From Paenarthrobacter sp. A20 (lineage in GTDB: Bacteria > Actinomycetota > Actinomycetes > Actinomycetales > Micrococcaceae), in NCBI RefSeq assembly GCF_024168825.1, contig NZ_JALJWH010000001.1, forward strand, positions 4,526,001 to 4,590,000: 64,000 nt of DNA, given 5' to 3'. Positions 8,600 to 18,621 of the stretch are shown piece after piece (the first letter of the stretch is position 1; every line of letters starts with the position of its first letter). A program made the translations under genes and the position numbers. Under the pieces are notes generated by a model. That model was not told the DNA's origin. It saw only the letters and a program-made list of their open reading frames with translations, and ran no database searches.

Positions 8600-9136
8600 T
8601 TACTTACCAGCCTTTCCGACCTTGCGGCGGATGACTTCGCCGGCGTAACGGACACCCTTGCCCTTGTAGGGGTCAGGCTTGCGCAGCTTGCGAATGTTGG
8701 CAGCAACCTCGCCGACCTGCTGCTTGTTGATACCCGCAACAGAGAGCTTGGTCGGACCCTCTACTACGAAGGTGATGCCTTCGGGTGCAGAGACGTTGAC
8801 CGGGTGGCTGTAGCCCAGAGCGAACTCCAGGTCAGAACCCTTGGCCTGAACGCGGTAACCAGTACCAACGATTTCAAGCTTCTTCTCGTAGCCCTCGGTA
8901 ACGCCCTGGATCATGTTGGCGATCAGGGTGCGGGTCAGGCCGTGCAGCGAACGCGAGTTGCGCTCGTCGTTCGGGCGGGTGACCGTGAGAGTGTTTTCTT
9001 CCTGGGTAACCTCGATCGGGCTGGCCACAGTGTGGCTCAGCTCGCCCTTGGCACCTTTGACGCTGATGACGGAGCCATCGAGCTTGACCTCAACTCCGGC
9101 AGGAACGGTGATGGGGAGACGTCCAATACGTGACAT
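8600..9136 (-). CDS. rplF: 50S ribosomal protein L6
   Basis: This 178-residue protein starts [17 protein letters not shown] and ends with the L6 signature [25 protein letters not shown]. It has the two duplicated alpha/beta domains of L6 and normal length. It is followed after 3 bases by rplR. Confidence 0.98.
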   Translation of the reverse strand: MSRIGRLPITVPAGVEVKLDGSVISVKGAKGELSHTVASPIEVTQEENTLTVTRPNDERNSRSLHGLTRTLIANMIQGVTEGYEKKLEIVGTGYRVQAKGSDLEFALGYSHPVNVSAPEGITFVVEGPTKLSVAGINKQQVGEVAANIRKLRKPDPYKGKGVRYAGEVIRRKVGKAGK

Positions 9137-9154
9137 TATTCTCTTCCTTTCCCG

Positions 9155-9553
9155 TTACCAGACGTACGCGAGGACTTCGCCGCCCACGCCCTTCTTGCCG
9201 GCCTGCTTGTCAGTCAGGAGGCCGGAAGAGGTGGACAGGATTGCGATACCCAGGCCACCCAGCACGTGCGGCAGGTTGGTGGACTTCGCGTAAACGCGGA
9301 GGCCCGGCTTGGAGATGCGGCGGACGCCAGCGATGGAACGCTCGCGGTTCGGACCGAACTTCAGGTCGATGGTCAGCTTCTTGCCAACCTCGGCGTCTTC
9401 TTCCTTCCAGCCGGCAATGTAGCCTTCTGCCTTCAGGATGTCAGCAACGCGTGCCTTCAGTTTGCTGTACGGCATGGACACGGTGTCGTGGTATGCCGAG
9501 TTTGCATTGCGCAGACGCGTGAGCATGTCTGCGACAGGATCTGTCATAGTCAT
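9155..9553 (-). CDS. rpsH: 30S ribosomal protein S8
   Basis: This 132-residue protein begins [18 protein letters not shown] and ends with the S8 hallmark GGEVLAYVW. It binds the central domain of 16S rRNA, and in other bacteria S8 represses the spc operon by binding mRNA near rplE. The 78-base gap to rplE is too short to hold an S14 gene, which usually sits here. Confidence 0.98.
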   Translation of the reverse strand: MTMTDPVADMLTRLRNANSAYHDTVSMPYSKLKARVADILKAEGYIAGWKEEDAEVGKKLTIDLKFGPNRERSIAGVRRISKPGLRVYAKSTNLPHVLGGLGIAILSTSSGLLTDKQAGKKGVGGEVLAYVW

Positions 9554-9631
9554 TTGGGCTATAGCCCTTCCTCGTACCGGTTTCCGCTGCGCGTGCTCTT
9601 AGGAGCCTGCGCGGACGGACCTGTCACGTAG

Positions 9632-10210
9632 TTAGTTTTCGGTCTTGAACGGGAAACCAAGCGCCTTGAGCAGCGCGCGGCCTTCGTCATCGGTCTTGGC
9701 GGTGGTGACGACCGTGATGTCCATACCGCGAACGCGGTCGATGGAATCCTGGTCGATTTCGTGGAACATAACCTGCTCGGTCAGACCGAAGGTGTAGTTA
9801 CCGTTGCCGTCGAACTGCTTGCCGTTGAGGCCGCGGAAGTCGCGGATACGCGGCAGTGCCAGCGAAACCAAACGGTCCACGAATTCCCACATGCGGTCTC
9901 CACGCAGAGTTGCGTGTGCACCGATGGGCATGCCTTCGCGCAGTTTGAACTGTGCGATCGACTTGCGGGCCTTGGTTACCTGCGGCTTCTGGCCGGTGAT
10001 CAGGGTGAGGTCGCGGACAGCGCCGTCGATCAGCTTGGAGTCCTTGGCGGCATCTCCAACACCCATGTTCACAACAACCTTCACCAGGCGGGGAACCTGG
10101 TTCACGTTCGCGTAGCTGAATTCGTCCTGCAGGGACTTCTTGATGGTCTCTGCATACTTGGTCTTCAGACGCGGAACGATCTTTACTGGAGTCTCGAGAG
10201 TCTCAGTCAT
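9632..10210 (-). CDS. rplE: 50S ribosomal protein L5
   Basis: This 192-residue 5S rRNA-binding protein carries the L5 motif [26 protein letters not shown] and the [21 protein letters not shown] region. It has a short N-terminal extension ([12 protein letters not shown]). The start forms a TAATG junction with the rplX stop. Confidence 0.98.
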   Translation of the reverse strand: MTETLETPVKIVPRLKTKYAETIKKSLQDEFSYANVNQVPRLVKVVVNMGVGDAAKDSKLIDGAVRDLTLITGQKPQVTKARKSIAQFKLREGMPIGAHATLRGDRMWEFVDRLVSLALPRIRDFRGLNGKQFDGNGNYTFGLTEQVMFHEIDQDSIDRVRGMDITVVTTAKTDDEGRALLKALGFPFKTEN

Positions 10211-10572
10211 TAGATGTCCTTCCCGGTGGCCTTGGACACGCGGATACGGACGGTCTTGGTAGCGCCATCCTTCTCAACGGTGTCGAGACGGAAACCAACA
10301 CGGGTCGGCTTCTTGGTGGACGGGTCAACCAGAGCAACGTTGGATACGTGGATCGGGGCCTCAACGACCTCGATGCCACCGGTCTTGGTGCCGCGCTGCG
10401 ACTGACCGACCTTGCTGTGCTTGGTGACGCGGTTGATTCCCTCTACCAGCACGCGGTTGGTGTCGGTGAATACGCGCAGGACCTTGCCCTGCTTGCCGCG
10501 GTCGCCGCCACGTTCCTGCTTGGCGCCGGTGATGACCTGAACGAGGTCACCCTTCTTGATTTTCTTAGCCAT
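10210..10572 (-). CDS. rplX: 50S ribosomal protein L24
   Basis: This 120-residue protein has an N-terminal KOW domain ([30 protein letters not shown]). The RGGDRGKQ loop is slightly enlarged compared with many L24 proteins. L24 is an early assembly protein of the 50S subunit. It lies 3 bases after rplN and couples to rplE. Confidence 0.97.
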   Translation of the reverse strand: MAKKIKKGDLVQVITGAKQERGGDRGKQGKVLRVFTDTNRVLVEGINRVTKHSKVGQSQRGTKTGGIEVVEAPIHVSNVALVDPSTKKPTRVGFRLDTVEKDGATKTVRIRVSKATGKDI

Positions 10573-10575
10573 GGA

Positions 10576-10944
10576 CTAAAGCACCTCCGGGGCCAGCGAA
10601 ACGATCTTCATGAACTTCTTGTCGCGAAGTTCACGACCAACCGGGCCGAAGATACGGGTACCGCGGGGGTCACCGTCGTTCTTCAGGATCACAGCTGCGT
10701 TTTCGTCAAACTTGATATAGGAACCATCCGCACGGCGGCGTTCCTTCTTGGTACGAACGATGACAGCCTTGACGACGTCACCCTTCTTTACGTTTCCGCC
10801 GGGAATAGCGTCCTTGACGGTAGCGACGATCACGTCGCCAATGCCTGCGTAGCGACGACCAGATCCACCGAGAACGCGAATGGTAAGGATTTCCTTAGCA
10901 CCCGTGTTGTCGGCGACCTTGAGTCGCGACTCCTGCTGAATCAA
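10576..10944 (-). CDS. rplN: 50S ribosomal protein L14
   Basis: This 122-residue protein begins [18 protein letters not shown], the invariant start of L14, and ends [16 protein letters not shown]. It is the first gene of the spc operon here. A terminator and a candidate promoter separate it from rpsQ. Confidence 0.98.
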   Translation of the reverse strand: MIQQESRLKVADNTGAKEILTIRVLGGSGRRYAGIGDVIVATVKDAIPGGNVKKGDVVKAVIVRTKKERRRADGSYIKFDENAAVILKNDGDPRGTRIFGPVGRELRDKKFMKIVSLAPEVL

Positions 10945-11296
10945 TTTTTACTCCTTGCGTCGCGCCGGTTCTCAGACCGAAATCATGCATACGGAATGAG
11001 CCTTGCGGAACGGTTGATCGGGGTGTCTCTTGACCTGCCTGGATTTTGCCAGAACAGGCCTAAACGCCCGTGCCACAAGCATCAGCTTCCCTTGCAGAAA
11101 ACTCTGCGCGGGGCAGTATGCAGCGGCACGATTGTTTACGAGGTAGTTGATGACGCACAAGTGGCGCCATACAAACTCAATATCCTAGCACGATTACGGC
11201 CTGAAACCGAACCGGCCGGAGAAGCGGAAAGGCCCGCGTTCCGTGAGGAACGCGGGCCTTTCCAGTGAACCCTGCCAGGCGTGCCCGGCGTCGGAT
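10945..11296 (-). promoter_or_regulatory. rpsQ-rplN intergenic region with candidate spc promoter
   Basis: This 352-base gap splits the S10 and spc units. Past the rpsQ terminator an extended -10 element TGCTAGGAT lies at 11182-11190 on the minus strand; no convincing -35 accompanies it. Transcription would begin near 11175, leaving a leader of about 230 nt before rplN. A 62-codon minus-strand frame inside the leader (10972-11160) has no recognisable family and a Cys/Arg-rich composition, so I do not call it a gene. Confidence 0.4.
11228..11261 (-). terminator. terminator of the S10 operon
   Basis: A perfect 12-bp GC-rich stem (11231-11242 and 11247-11258) with a 4-nt loop is followed by only a short T tract. 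It lies 36 bases past the rpsQ stop. Confidence 0.8.
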
Positions 11297-11593
11297 TTAC
11301 TTGGCCTTTTCGAGGATCTCCACCAGACGCCACCGCTTGGTAGCGGAGAGCGGGCGGGTCTCAGAGATGAGAACGAGGTCGCCGATGCCGGCGGTGTTCT
11401 CTTCGTCGTGAGCCTTGATCTTCGAGGTGCGGCGAATAACCTTGCCGTACAGAGCGTGCTTCACGCGGTCTTCAACCTGAACAACGATGGTCTTTTCCAT
11501 CTTGTCAGAGACAACGTAGCCGCGACGCGTCTTACGGTAACCGCGCTGTTCAGCGCTGGCTGCTGCTTCCGTCACAGTTTCCTTCTCGCTCAC
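11297..11593 (-). CDS. rpsQ: 30S ribosomal protein S17
   Basis: This 98-residue protein contains the S17 signature [29 protein letters not shown] and the [23 protein letters not shown] core. The first 18 residues are an alanine/glutamate-rich extension. The ATG overlaps the rpmC stop by 4 bases. It is the last gene of the S10 operon. Confidence 0.97.
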   Translation of the reverse strand: MSEKETVTEAAASAEQRGYRKTRRGYVVSDKMEKTIVVQVEDRVKHALYGKVIRRTSKIKAHDEENTAGIGDLVLISETRPLSATKRWRLVEILEKAK

Positions 11594-11910
11594 TTGGCGT
11601 CCTCTCCAGCTTCAACCTCGGCCTTTTCAGCCTTGGCAGCCTTCTTGGACTTCTTTTCTTCCTTGGCTTCCACAACCGGTGCGGCAACCTCGGCACGAAT
11701 GCCCAGCTCGCGCTCACGGAGAACGGTGTAGATGCGTGCGATGTCCTTCTTTACCGCGCGCAGGCGACCGTGGTTCTCCAGCTGTCCGGTGGCGGACTGG
11801 AAACGCAGGTTGAACAGCTCTTCCTTGGACTTGCGGAGTTCTTCAACGAGACGCTCGTTGTCGAAACCGTCCAGCTGTGCGGGTGCGAGATCCTTCGACC
11901 CTACTGCCAT
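11590..11910 (-). CDS. rpmC: 50S ribosomal protein L29 with charged C-terminal tail
   Basis: The L29 core (about residues 8-75) contains the typical [26 protein letters not shown] and [22 protein letters not shown] helices. Residues 76-106 form a lysine/alanine/glutamate-rich tail ([21 protein letters not shown]), making the protein 106 residues against the usual 65 or so. L29 sits at the peptide exit tunnel, where signal recognition particle and trigger factor bind. Confidence 0.96.
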   Translation of the reverse strand: MAVGSKDLAPAQLDGFDNERLVEELRKSKEELFNLRFQSATGQLENHGRLRAVKKDIARIYTVLRERELGIRAEVAAPVVEAKEEKKSKKAAKAEKAEVEAGEDAK

Positions 11911-11912
11911 TT

Positions 11913-12329
11913 CTATTCACCACCTTCGCGACGCACAATGCGTGCCTTCAACGGGAGCTTGTGGATTGCCAGGCGCAGGGCCTCGCGAGCTACCTCTTCA
12001 TTGACACCGGAGAGTTCGAAGAGAACCCGGCCCGGCTTGACGTTTGCGACCCACCATTCCGGAGAACCCTTACCGGAACCCATGCGGGTTTCGGCAGGCT
12101 TCTTCGTCAGCGGACGGTCCGGGTAGATGTTGATCCAGACCTTGCCGCCACGCTTGATGTGGCGGGTCATCGCGATACGAGCGGACTCGATCTGACGGTT
12201 GGTTACGTATGCCGGGCTGAGAGCCTGGATACCGTACTCACCGAAGCTGACCTTGGTGCCGCCCGTAGCAGCGCCGGAACGACCCGGGTGGTGCTGCTTA
12301 CGGTGCTTGACTCGACGTGGGATAAGCAT
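11913..12329 (-). CDS. rplP: 50S ribosomal protein L16
   Basis: This 138-residue protein starts [17 protein letters not shown] and contains the L16 motif [24 protein letters not shown]. It helps position A-site tRNA in the 50S subunit. It abuts rpsC directly and precedes rpmC by 2 bases. Confidence 0.98.
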   Translation of the reverse strand: MLIPRRVKHRKQHHPGRSGAATGGTKVSFGEYGIQALSPAYVTNRQIESARIAMTRHIKRGGKVWINIYPDRPLTKKPAETRMGSGKGSPEWWVANVKPGRVLFELSGVNEEVAREALRLAIHKLPLKARIVRREGGE

Positions 12330-13151
12330 TTAAGCCTGTCCTCCTTCTGCTGCCGGAGCAGCAGCTTCAGCGGCCGGTGCTTCAACGGCAGCGGGTGCTG
12401 CCTCAGCTGCCGGACGGTCGTTACGACGACGGCGGTCGCCACCCGGGCGGCCCGGACGGTCTCCTGCGCGGCCACGGGACGGAGCAGCAGCTGCCTGCTG
12501 AGCCAGTTCCTTGGCAGTTACGTCACCCTTGTAGATCCAAACCTTCACGCCGATACGGCCGAAGGTGGTCTTGGCTTCGTAGAAGCCGTAGTCGATGTTC
12601 GCGCGGAGGGTGTGCAGGGGCACACGGCCTTCGCGGTAGAACTCCGAGCGGGACATTTCTGCGCCACCCAGACGGCCCGAGCAAGCAACACGGATGCCCT
12701 TGGCACCCGCACGCTGTGCGGACTGCATTGCCTTCTTCATCGCACGGCGGAAAGCCACGCGGGAAGTCAGCTGCTCAGCGATGCCCTGGGCAACAAGCTG
12801 TGCTTCCATCTCGGGGTTCTTGACCTCGAGGATGTTCAGCTGAACCTGCTTGCCCGTGAGCTTTTCGAGCTCGCCGCGGATGCGGTCTGCTTCAGCGCCA
12901 CGGCGGCCGATAACGATACCCGGGCGTGCCGTGTGGATATCCACGCGGACACGGTCGCGGGTGCGCTCGATCTCGACCTTGGCGATGCCGGCGCGCTCCA
13001 TGCCGGTGGACATGAGCTGACGGATCTTGATGTCCTCGCGGACGAAGTCCTTGTAGCGCTGTCCGGGCTTGGTGCTGTCAGCGAACCAGTGCGAAACGTG
13101 GTCGGTGGTGATGCCGAGTCGGAACCCGTGCGGGTTTACTTTCTGTCCCAC
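12330..13151 (-). CDS. rpsC: 30S ribosomal protein S3
   Basis: This 273-residue protein has an N-terminal [14 protein letters not shown], a KH domain with the [15 protein letters not shown] loop, and a C-terminal S3 domain ([24 protein letters not shown]). From about residue 220 a basic then alanine/proline/glutamate-rich tail ([19 protein letters not shown]) extends beyond the E. coli protein (233 residues). S3 contributes to the mRNA entry channel. Confidence 0.98.
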   Translation of the reverse strand: MGQKVNPHGFRLGITTDHVSHWFADSTKPGQRYKDFVREDIKIRQLMSTGMERAGIAKVEIERTRDRVRVDIHTARPGIVIGRRGAEADRIRGELEKLTGKQVQLNILEVKNPEMEAQLVAQGIAEQLTSRVAFRRAMKKAMQSAQRAGAKGIRVACSGRLGGAEMSRSEFYREGRVPLHTLRANIDYGFYEAKTTFGRIGVKVWIYKGDVTAKELAQQAAAAPSRGRAGDRPGRPGGDRRRRNDRPAAEAAPAAVEAPAAEAAAPAAEGGQA

Positions 13152-13517
13152 TTAGCGAGCCTCCTCTTTCTCCGGGGTTGCGACAACCAGCGTGATGTGG
13201 CTGGTCCGCTTCCTAATGCGGTAGGCGCGGCCCTGGGCACGCGGCTGGAACCGCTTCATGGTCGGGCCTTCATCAACAAATGCTTCGGTGATGAAGAGGT
13301 CGCTGTCGTCGAATGCAACGCCGTCACGGTCCGCGAGGACACGTGCGTTGGCCATTGCCGACTGAAGTACCTTGAATACCGGCTCCGAAGCTGCCTGGGG
13401 GGCAAACTTCAGAATTGCCAGAGCCTCATTCGCTTGCTTACCACGAACAAGGTTGACGACGCGCCGGGCCTTCATAGGCGTTACGCGGATGTGACGCGCA
13501 ATAGCCTTGGCTTCCAT
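13152..13517 (-). CDS. rplV: 50S ribosomal protein L22
   Basis: This 121-residue protein contains [20 protein letters not shown] and the extended beta-hairpin region [24 protein letters not shown], whose tip lines the exit tunnel and is a known macrolide-resistance site. No insertion is seen in the loop. It abuts rpsC directly. Confidence 0.98.
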   Translation of the reverse strand: MEAKAIARHIRVTPMKARRVVNLVRGKQANEALAILKFAPQAASEPVFKVLQSAMANARVLADRDGVAFDDSDLFITEAFVDEGPTMKRFQPRAQGRAYRIRKRTSHITLVVATPEKEEAR

Positions 13518-13555
13518 TGCTTTCCTTCTCTCGTCTAAGACGTAAAGTCAGGCGC

Positions 13556-13837
13556 CTAGCGGCGCTTGCCCTTACGGTCGTCCTTAACATGGCCGCGGAA
13601 TGTCCGCGTGGGAGCGAATTCGCCGAGCTTGTGCCCGACCATCGACTCAGTGACAAACACCGGGATGTGCTTGCGTCCGTCGTGTACGGCGATCGTGTGC
13701 CCGAGCATGTCGGGGATGATCATCGAACGGCGGGACCAGGTCTTGATGACGTTCTTGGTGCCCTTATCGTTTTCCCGTGCGACCTTCACAAAGAGGTGCT
13801 GGTCAACGAAAGGACCTTTTTTCAGGCTGCGTGGCAT
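13556..13837 (-). CDS. rpsS: 30S ribosomal protein S19
   Basis: This 93-residue protein starts [15 protein letters not shown] and includes the S19 signature [29 protein letters not shown]. It has normal length and lies 12 bases after rplB. Confidence 0.98.
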   Translation of the reverse strand: MPRSLKKGPFVDQHLFVKVARENDKGTKNVIKTWSRRSMIIPDMLGHTIAVHDGRKHIPVFVTESMVGHKLGEFAPTRTFRGHVKDDRKGKRR

Positions 13838-13849
13838 GTGTCCAGGCTC

Positions 13850-14689
13850 CTATCGCTTGTTCTTGCCAGTACGGCGGCGACGAACAATAAGCTTGTCGCT
13901 CTCTTTGTTCGGACGGCGGGTACGGCCCTCGGGCTTGCCGTTCGGGTTAACCGGGTGACGTCCACCGGAAGTCTTACCTTCACCACCACCGTGCGGGTGG
14001 TCAACCGGGTTCATGGCTACACCACGGACAGTCGGGCGAACGCCCTTCCAGCGCATACGGCCGGCCTTGCCCCAGTTGATGTTCGACTGCTCGGCGTTGC
14101 CGACCTCGCCGACGGTTGCGCGGCAGCGCACGTCAACGTTGCGGATTTCGCCGGAGGGCAGACGCAGCTGTGCGAAGCGGCCTTCCTTGGCAACGAGCTG
14201 TACCGAAGCACCTGCGGAACGAGCCATCTTGGCGCCGCCACCCGGACGCAGTTCAACTGCGTGGATTACGGTACCAACCGGGATGTTGCGCAGCGGCAGG
14301 TTGTTGCCCGGCTTGATGTCAGCGTCGGGACCAGCCTCGACGAAGTCACCCTGGGACAGCTTGTTAGGAGCGATGATGTAACGCTTGGTGCCATCAACGT
14401 AGTGCAGGAGTGCGATACGAGCCGTACGGTTCGGGTCGTACTCGATTTCGGCAACGCGGGCGTTGATGCCGTCCTTGTCGTGACGACGGAAGTCGATCAG
14501 ACGGTACTGGCGCTTGTGCCCACCACCCTTGTGACGGGTGGTGATCTTACCGGAGTTGTTGCGGCCGCCAGTCTTGTGCAGCGGACGCAGCAACGACTTT
14601 TCCGGAGTCGATCGCGTGATTTCAGCAAAGTCGGCTACGCTCGAGCCACGACGGCCCGGGGTAGTCGGCTTGTATTTACGGATTCCCAT
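13850..14689 (-). CDS. rplB: 50S ribosomal protein L2
   Basis: This 279-residue protein is close to the 273 residues of E. coli L2. The peptidyl-transferase-proximal motif [15 protein letters not shown] with its conserved histidine is present. So are the [18 protein letters not shown] segment and a basic C-terminus. The start is [15 protein letters not shown]. Confidence 0.98.
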   Translation of the reverse strand: MGIRKYKPTTPGRRGSSVADFAEITRSTPEKSLLRPLHKTGGRNNSGKITTRHKGGGHKRQYRLIDFRRHDKDGINARVAEIEYDPNRTARIALLHYVDGTKRYIIAPNKLSQGDFVEAGPDADIKPGNNLPLRNIPVGTVIHAVELRPGGGAKMARSAGASVQLVAKEGRFAQLRLPSGEIRNVDVRCRATVGEVGNAEQSNINWGKAGRMRWKGVRPTVRGVAMNPVDHPHGGGEGKTSGGRHPVNPNGKPEGRTRRPNKESDKLIVRRRRTGKNKR

Positions 14690-14718
14690 AATTTATTTCC
14701 TCGTTAAAGTGGTCTCCG

Positions 14719-15024
14719 CTACGCGAGCGGACCGCCGAAGATGTCGATTGTGCCTTCTTTGAGGGTGACAATTGCACGCTTGGTGCTCTTGCGCTGTCCC
14801 CAGCCGAATTTGGTGCGCTTGCGCTTACCGGCACGGTTGATGGTGTTGATCGAGTCAACTTTGACCGAGAAGATCTTCTCTACGGCCAGCTTGATCTCGG
14901 TCTTGTTCGAGCGAGGGTCCACCAGGAAGGTGTACTTGCCTTCGTCGATCAGACCGTAGCTCTTTTCCGATACGACGGGTGCAAGCACGACGTCGCGCGG
15001 GTCCTTGATGGTGGTTACGCTCAC
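14719..15024 (-). CDS. rplW: 50S ribosomal protein L23
   Basis: This 101-residue protein has the L23 features [21 protein letters not shown] and [26 protein letters not shown]23 is the docking site for signal recognition particle and trigger factor at the tunnel exit. Its start overlaps the rplD stop by 4 bases. Confidence 0.97.
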   Translation of the reverse strand: MSVTTIKDPRDVVLAPVVSEKSYGLIDEGKYTFLVDPRSNKTEIKLAVEKIFSVKVDSINTINRAGKRKRTKFGWGQRKSTKRAIVTLKEGTIDIFGGPLA

Positions 15025-15638
15025 TTGGAGGCCTCCTCGTTCTTTGCCTTGTCAGCGACGAACGCCTCGAAAGCAGCCTTGGTGAAGACCACGTCGTCGG
15101 AGATAAGCACGTCGTAGGTGTTCAGCTGATCTGCGTACAGAACGTGAACATCCTGGAGGTTGCGCACGGAAAGTGCAGCAACATCGTTGGCGCGCTCGAT
15201 AACGACGAGCAGGTTCTTGCGCTCTGTGACGGAGCGCAGCGAAGCCAGTGCGTCCTTGGCGGACGGCTTGGTGCCGGCTACCAGTTCAGCGATGACGTGG
15301 ATGCGGCCGTTGCGGGCGCGGTCAGACAGGGCGCCGCGGAGTGCAGCAGCCTTCATCTTCTTGGGGGTGCGCTGGCTGTAGTCACGAGGGGTCGGACCAT
15401 GGACAACGCCACCGCCGGTCATGTGAGGAGCACGGATTGAACCCTGACGGGCGCGGCCGGTGCCCTTCTGCTTGAACGGCTTGCGACCTGCACCGGAAAC
15501 CTCGGCGCGGGTCTTCGTCTTGTGAGTACCCTGGCGTGCAGCAGCGAGCTGTGCGACGACGACCTGGTGCAGCAGCGGCACGTTGGTCTGGACGTCGAAG
15601 ATCTCTGCGGGCAGGTCTACCTTGACAGTGCTAGTCAT
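15021..15638 (-). CDS. rplD: 50S ribosomal protein L4
   Basis: This 205-residue protein has the tunnel-lining loop [24 protein letters not shown] and the [29 protein letters not shown] segment. In proteobacteria L4 autoregulates the S10 operon through the leader mRNA. The long leader upstream of rpsJ would be the place to look for that here, but no equivalent structure could be assigned by eye. Confidence 0.97.
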   Translation of the reverse strand: MTSTVKVDLPAEIFDVQTNVPLLHQVVVAQLAAARQGTHKTKTRAEVSGAGRKPFKQKGTGRARQGSIRAPHMTGGGVVHGPTPRDYSQRTPKKMKAAALRGALSDRARNGRIHVIAELVAGTKPSAKDALASLRSVTERKNLLVVIERANDVAALSVRNLQDVHVLYADQLNTYDVLISDDVVFTKAAFEAFVADKAKNEEASK

Positions 15639-15642
15639 TGAA

Positions 15643-16293
15643 CTAGGCTCCCTTCACGGCGGTGCGTACGAGTACGACCTGGCCGCGGGCACCGGGAACG
15701 GCACCCTTGATAAGGAGCAGCGACTTCTCAACGTCAACAGCGTGAACCGTGAGGTTCAGCGTGGTGTGACGCTCGGCGCCCATGCGGCCGGCCATTTTCA
15801 GGCCCTTGAAGACGCGGCTCGGGGTGGATGCGCCACCGATGGAGCCAGGCTTACGGTGGTTCTTGTGGGCACCGTGGGAAGCGCCAACGCCGTGGAAGCC
15901 GTGACGCTTCATAACACCGGCAAAGCCCTTACCCTTGGAAGTGCCGACGACGTCGATCTTCTGGCCGGCTTCGAAGATCTCAACAGAGAGCTCCTGGCCC
16001 AGCTCGTAGGATGCGGCGTCTGCGGTACGCAGTTCGACGACGTGGCGGCGAGGAGTTACGCCAGCCTTTTCAAAGTGACCAGCCAGCGGCTTGGTGACCT
16101 TGCGGGGGTCGATCTGGCCGTAGCCGATCTGGACGGCGACGTAGCCATCTACCTCTGCGTTGCGCAGCTGCGTGATGACGTTGGAGTCAGCCTGGACGAC
16201 AGTTACCGGGATGAGCTTGTTGTTCTCGTCCCAGACCTGGGTCATGCCGAGCTTCGTGCCCAGCAGGCCCTTTACGTTACGGGTTGCGGTCAT
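15643..16293 (-). CDS. rplC: 50S ribosomal protein L3
   Basis: This 216-residue protein has the central loop that reaches toward the peptidyl transferase centre ([30 protein letters not shown]), followed by [21 protein letters not shown]. It starts [21 protein letters not shown]. It lies 4 bases from rplD and 17 from rpsJ. Confidence 0.98.
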   Translation of the reverse strand: MTATRNVKGLLGTKLGMTQVWDENNKLIPVTVVQADSNVITQLRNAEVDGYVAVQIGYGQIDPRKVTKPLAGHFEKAGVTPRRHVVELRTADAASYELGQELSVEIFEAGQKIDVVGTSKGKGFAGVMKRHGFHGVGASHGAHKNHRKPGSIGGASTPSRVFKGLKMAGRMGAERHTTLNLTVHAVDVEKSLLLIKGAVPGARGQVVLVRTAVKGA

Positions 16294-16310
16294 AGTCTCT
16301 CAGCACCTCC

Positions 16311-16619
16311 CTAGAGCTTGATTTCGATGTTCACGTCTGCGGGCAGGTCGAGACGCATAAGCGAGTCAACAGCCTTCGGCGTGGGGTCGATGATGTCGAT
16401 CAGACGCTTGTGAGTACGCATTTCGAAGTGCTCACGGCTGTCCTTGTACTTGTGAGGAGAGCGAATAACGCAGTAAACGTTCTTCTCCGTGGGCAGCGGC
16501 ACCGGGCCGACTACCGTTGCGCCTGCGCGCGTGACCGTCTCAACGATCTTCCGCGCTGAAACATCAATGACCTCGTGGTCATATGACTTCAGCCGGATGC
16601 GGATTTTTTGTCCCGCCAT
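16311..16619 (-). CDS. rpsJ: 30S ribosomal protein S10
   Basis: This 102-residue protein starts [19 protein letters not shown] and carries [31 protein letters not shown], the S10 signature. Together with NusG (42775-43629) S10 (NusE) takes part in transcription-translation coupling and antitermination. It is the first gene of the S10 operon. Confidence 0.98.
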
Positions 16620-17012
16620 GTCGCCTGACTCTCTTTCAGCTAGTGCTGCTCTAGTTAGGGCTGCTCTGTTTACTTACCTGTTGTTGTGGCCGCCGAAGCG
16701 TTTGAGGTATTACCACCACACGCCGCACAAGCTGAATCCGGATATTCCGGGTTCCTCAACCTGCCGGCGCACCGACCCCCGCGGTCGGGCGTGTCGCGAT
16801 TTCCACGCAGACTCGACCGCATTCCATGGGGTTCAGGGTTATGTTTGGGCTTCCACCTGGACCCTGACACCCGGCATTATCCGGATCGGGACACGAAGAA
16901 GCGCTTGAACAACTCATCCAGTATGGCGGAAATATGAGGCAAAGGCCAATCGGCGCTATAAGGGCCCCGCAGAACCATTGCCCGGTGGCCTGCGCCTGAG
17001 GAAGATTGGGAC
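16620..17012. promoter_or_regulatory. divergent rpsJ / beta-glucosidase intergenic region
   Basis: This 393-base gap lies between the minus-strand S10 operon and the plus-strand GH1 gene. The best minus-strand candidate promoter is TTGGCC (16944-16949), an 18-base spacer and CATACT (16920-16925), which would give an S10 leader of about 290 nt. For the plus strand a TATAAG hexamer lies at 16957-16962 without a clear -35, and a GAGGAAG ribosome-binding site precedes the GH1 ATG. No gene, tRNA or repeat was seen in the rest. Confidence 0.35.
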
Positions 17013-18446
17013 ATGACCGTCCAGGATTCAGGCTCCGTGGAAGATCTTGCCGCGCGCCTGCGTCCGGGTTTCACGCTGGGCGTGGCCTCGGCAGCTTTCC
17101 AGATTGAAGGGTCGCTGACCTCTGATGGCCGCGGCCCCTCAGGGTGGGATGCCTTCGCGGAAAAGCCAGGAGCAATAGTCGACGGCGGCTCTCCCACTGT
17201 AGCGTGCGACCATTACAACCGCTCCGATGAAGACATCGCCTTGATGCAGGAGCTTGGCGTGGACTCATACCGCTTCTCGTTGTCCTGGCCGCGGATCCAA
17301 CCCGGCGGCAAGGGCTCCATCAATCAACGCGGCCTGGACTTCTACGATCGCCTCATAGACAAACTCCTGGCCGCCGGCATCTCCCCCATGGCCACCCTGT
17401 TCCACTGGGACACGCCATTGGAACTGGAGCATGCGGGAGGATGGATGAACCGGGACACGGCCGAGCGCTTCGCCGTTTACTGCGCGGCCGCAGCAGACCG
17501 CTTCGGTGACCGCGTTGATCACTGGGTCACGATGAACGAGCCCGTGTCAGTCACCGTGCAGGGGTACTCGTTGGGTGTGCATGCCCCGGGCCGGCAGCTG
17601 CTGTTTGATTCGCTGCCTGCCGCACATCATCAATTACTGGGACACGGGATGGCCGTTCGGGTCCTCCGGGACGCCGGCGTCAAAGGACAGATCGGGGTGT
17701 CCAACATGCACTGCCCCGTCGAGTCCGCCAGCAACAGTCTTGGCGACCGGCTGATGACGCAGGCGCTGGACCTGATCCTCAACCGCATCTATGCCGACGC
17801 GATACTGCTTGGCCGATACCCCAAGCCGCCCTGGCCCATGAAGCCGTGGTTCCGCTCACTTGGCACCATCCACGACGGCGATCTTGAACTGATCGGCCAA
17901 CCTTTGGACTTCTACGGGCTCAACTACTACTACCCCGTGAAGGTGGCAGCGGGCCCCGGGCCGGCGGAGATCCCCACCGGGAGGTCAACGGAGATGAGCG
18001 AAGTTCCTTTCCACTTGGCCGCCTACCAGGAGTATGAAACCACAGGGTTCGGCTGGCCCGTCGCGCCGGATTACCTGGCGTTGCTGCTGCGGCAAATGAA
18101 GGACCGGTACGGGGACGCCCTTCCCCCGGTATACATCACCGAAGGCGGGGCAAGTTTTCCGGAACCTGCCCATGTTGACGGGCCCATCCAGGACACCAAC
18201 CGCATTTCCTACCTGGCTGAGCACCTGGGCCACGCCCTGACAGCAACGGGGCCGGGCGGCATTGCCGAGGACGTGGACCTACGCGGCTACTACGTCTGGA
18301 CGTTGCTGGACAATTTCGAATGGGCGGCAGGCTATTCCCAGCGCTTCGGGCTGGTCCACGTGGACTTCCATACTTTGGAACGGACCCCCAAGGAATCCTT
18401 TTACTGGTTGCGTGCACTGGAACGGGCCCGCACCCACGAGCCTTAG
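17013..18446 (+). CDS. family 1 glycoside hydrolase (beta-glucosidase)
   Basis: This 477-residue single-domain (beta/alpha)8 retaining glycosidase probably cleaves beta-glucosides or related disaccharides in the cytosol; no signal peptide is visible. The N-terminal motif FTLGVASAAFQIEG binds the substrate glycone. The acid/base is Glu176 in TMNEP and the nucleophile is Glu377 in ITEGG, where most relatives have ITENG. The C-terminal LLDNFEWAAGY motif is intact. It is a plus-strand gene placed between tuf and rpsJ with no sugar transporter or regulator next to it, so its exact substrate is unknown. Confidence 0.93.
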   Translation: MTVQDSGSVEDLAARLRPGFTLGVASAAFQIEGSLTSDGRGPSGWDAFAEKPGAIVDGGSPTVACDHYNRSDEDIALMQELGVDSYRFSLSWPRIQPGGKGSINQRGLDFYDRLIDKLLAAGISPMATLFHWDTPLELEHAGGWMNRDTAERFAVYCAAAADRFGDRVDHWVTMNEPVSVTVQGYSLGVHAPGRQLLFDSLPAAHHQLLGHGMAVRVLRDAGVKGQIGVSNMHCPVESASNSLGDRLMTQALDLILNRIYADAILLGRYPKPPWPMKPWFRSLGTIHDGDLELIGQPLDFYGLNYYYPVKVAAGPGPAEIPTGRSTEMSEVPFHLAAYQEYETTGFGWPVAPDYLALLLRQMKDRYGDALPPVYITEGGASFPEPAHVDGPIQDTNRISYLAEHLGHALTATGPGGIAEDVDLRGYYVWTLLDNFEWAAGYSQRFGLVHVDFHTLERTPKESFYWLRALERARTHEP

Positions 18447-18467
18447 CCCAAGCTTGCTAAAACGACG

Positions 18468-18593
18468 TTACTTGTTCTTGTTGGCACGCCTGATGCGCTT
18501 GGCGCGTTCAATTTCATTCCGAAAGTTCTTGCGGCCCCACAGCACGCCGCCACCGATGGCGGCAATGACTGCCAGGAAAATCAGGAATTCCAT
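18468..18593 (-). CDS. 41-residue single-pass membrane peptide
   Basis: A short frame reads MEFLIFLAVIAAIGGGVLWG followed by a strongly basic tail RKNFRNEIERAKRIRRANKNK. It has a good ribosome-binding site (GAGGAG, 6 bases before the ATG), one hydrophobic N-terminal helix (residues 2-19) and a positive cytoplasmic tail that predicts an Nout-Cin topology. It lies 28 bases downstream of the giant membrane protein gene and probably shares its transcript. No family is recognised. Confidence 0.65.
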   Translation of the reverse strand: MEFLIFLAVIAAIGGGVLWGRKNFRNEIERAKRIRRANKNK

Positions 18594-18621
18594 GCTGCGC
18601 TCCTCTTTGTAGACTGCCAGA

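Noticed and set aside
10972..11160. 62-codon frame in the rplN leader
   Set aside because: No ribosome-binding site of note and no family; composition unlike neighbouring small proteins. Possible leader peptide but unsupported.
11877..13538. 553-codon plus-strand open frame opposite rplP, rpsC and rplV
   Set aside because: Shadow of three certain ribosomal protein genes.
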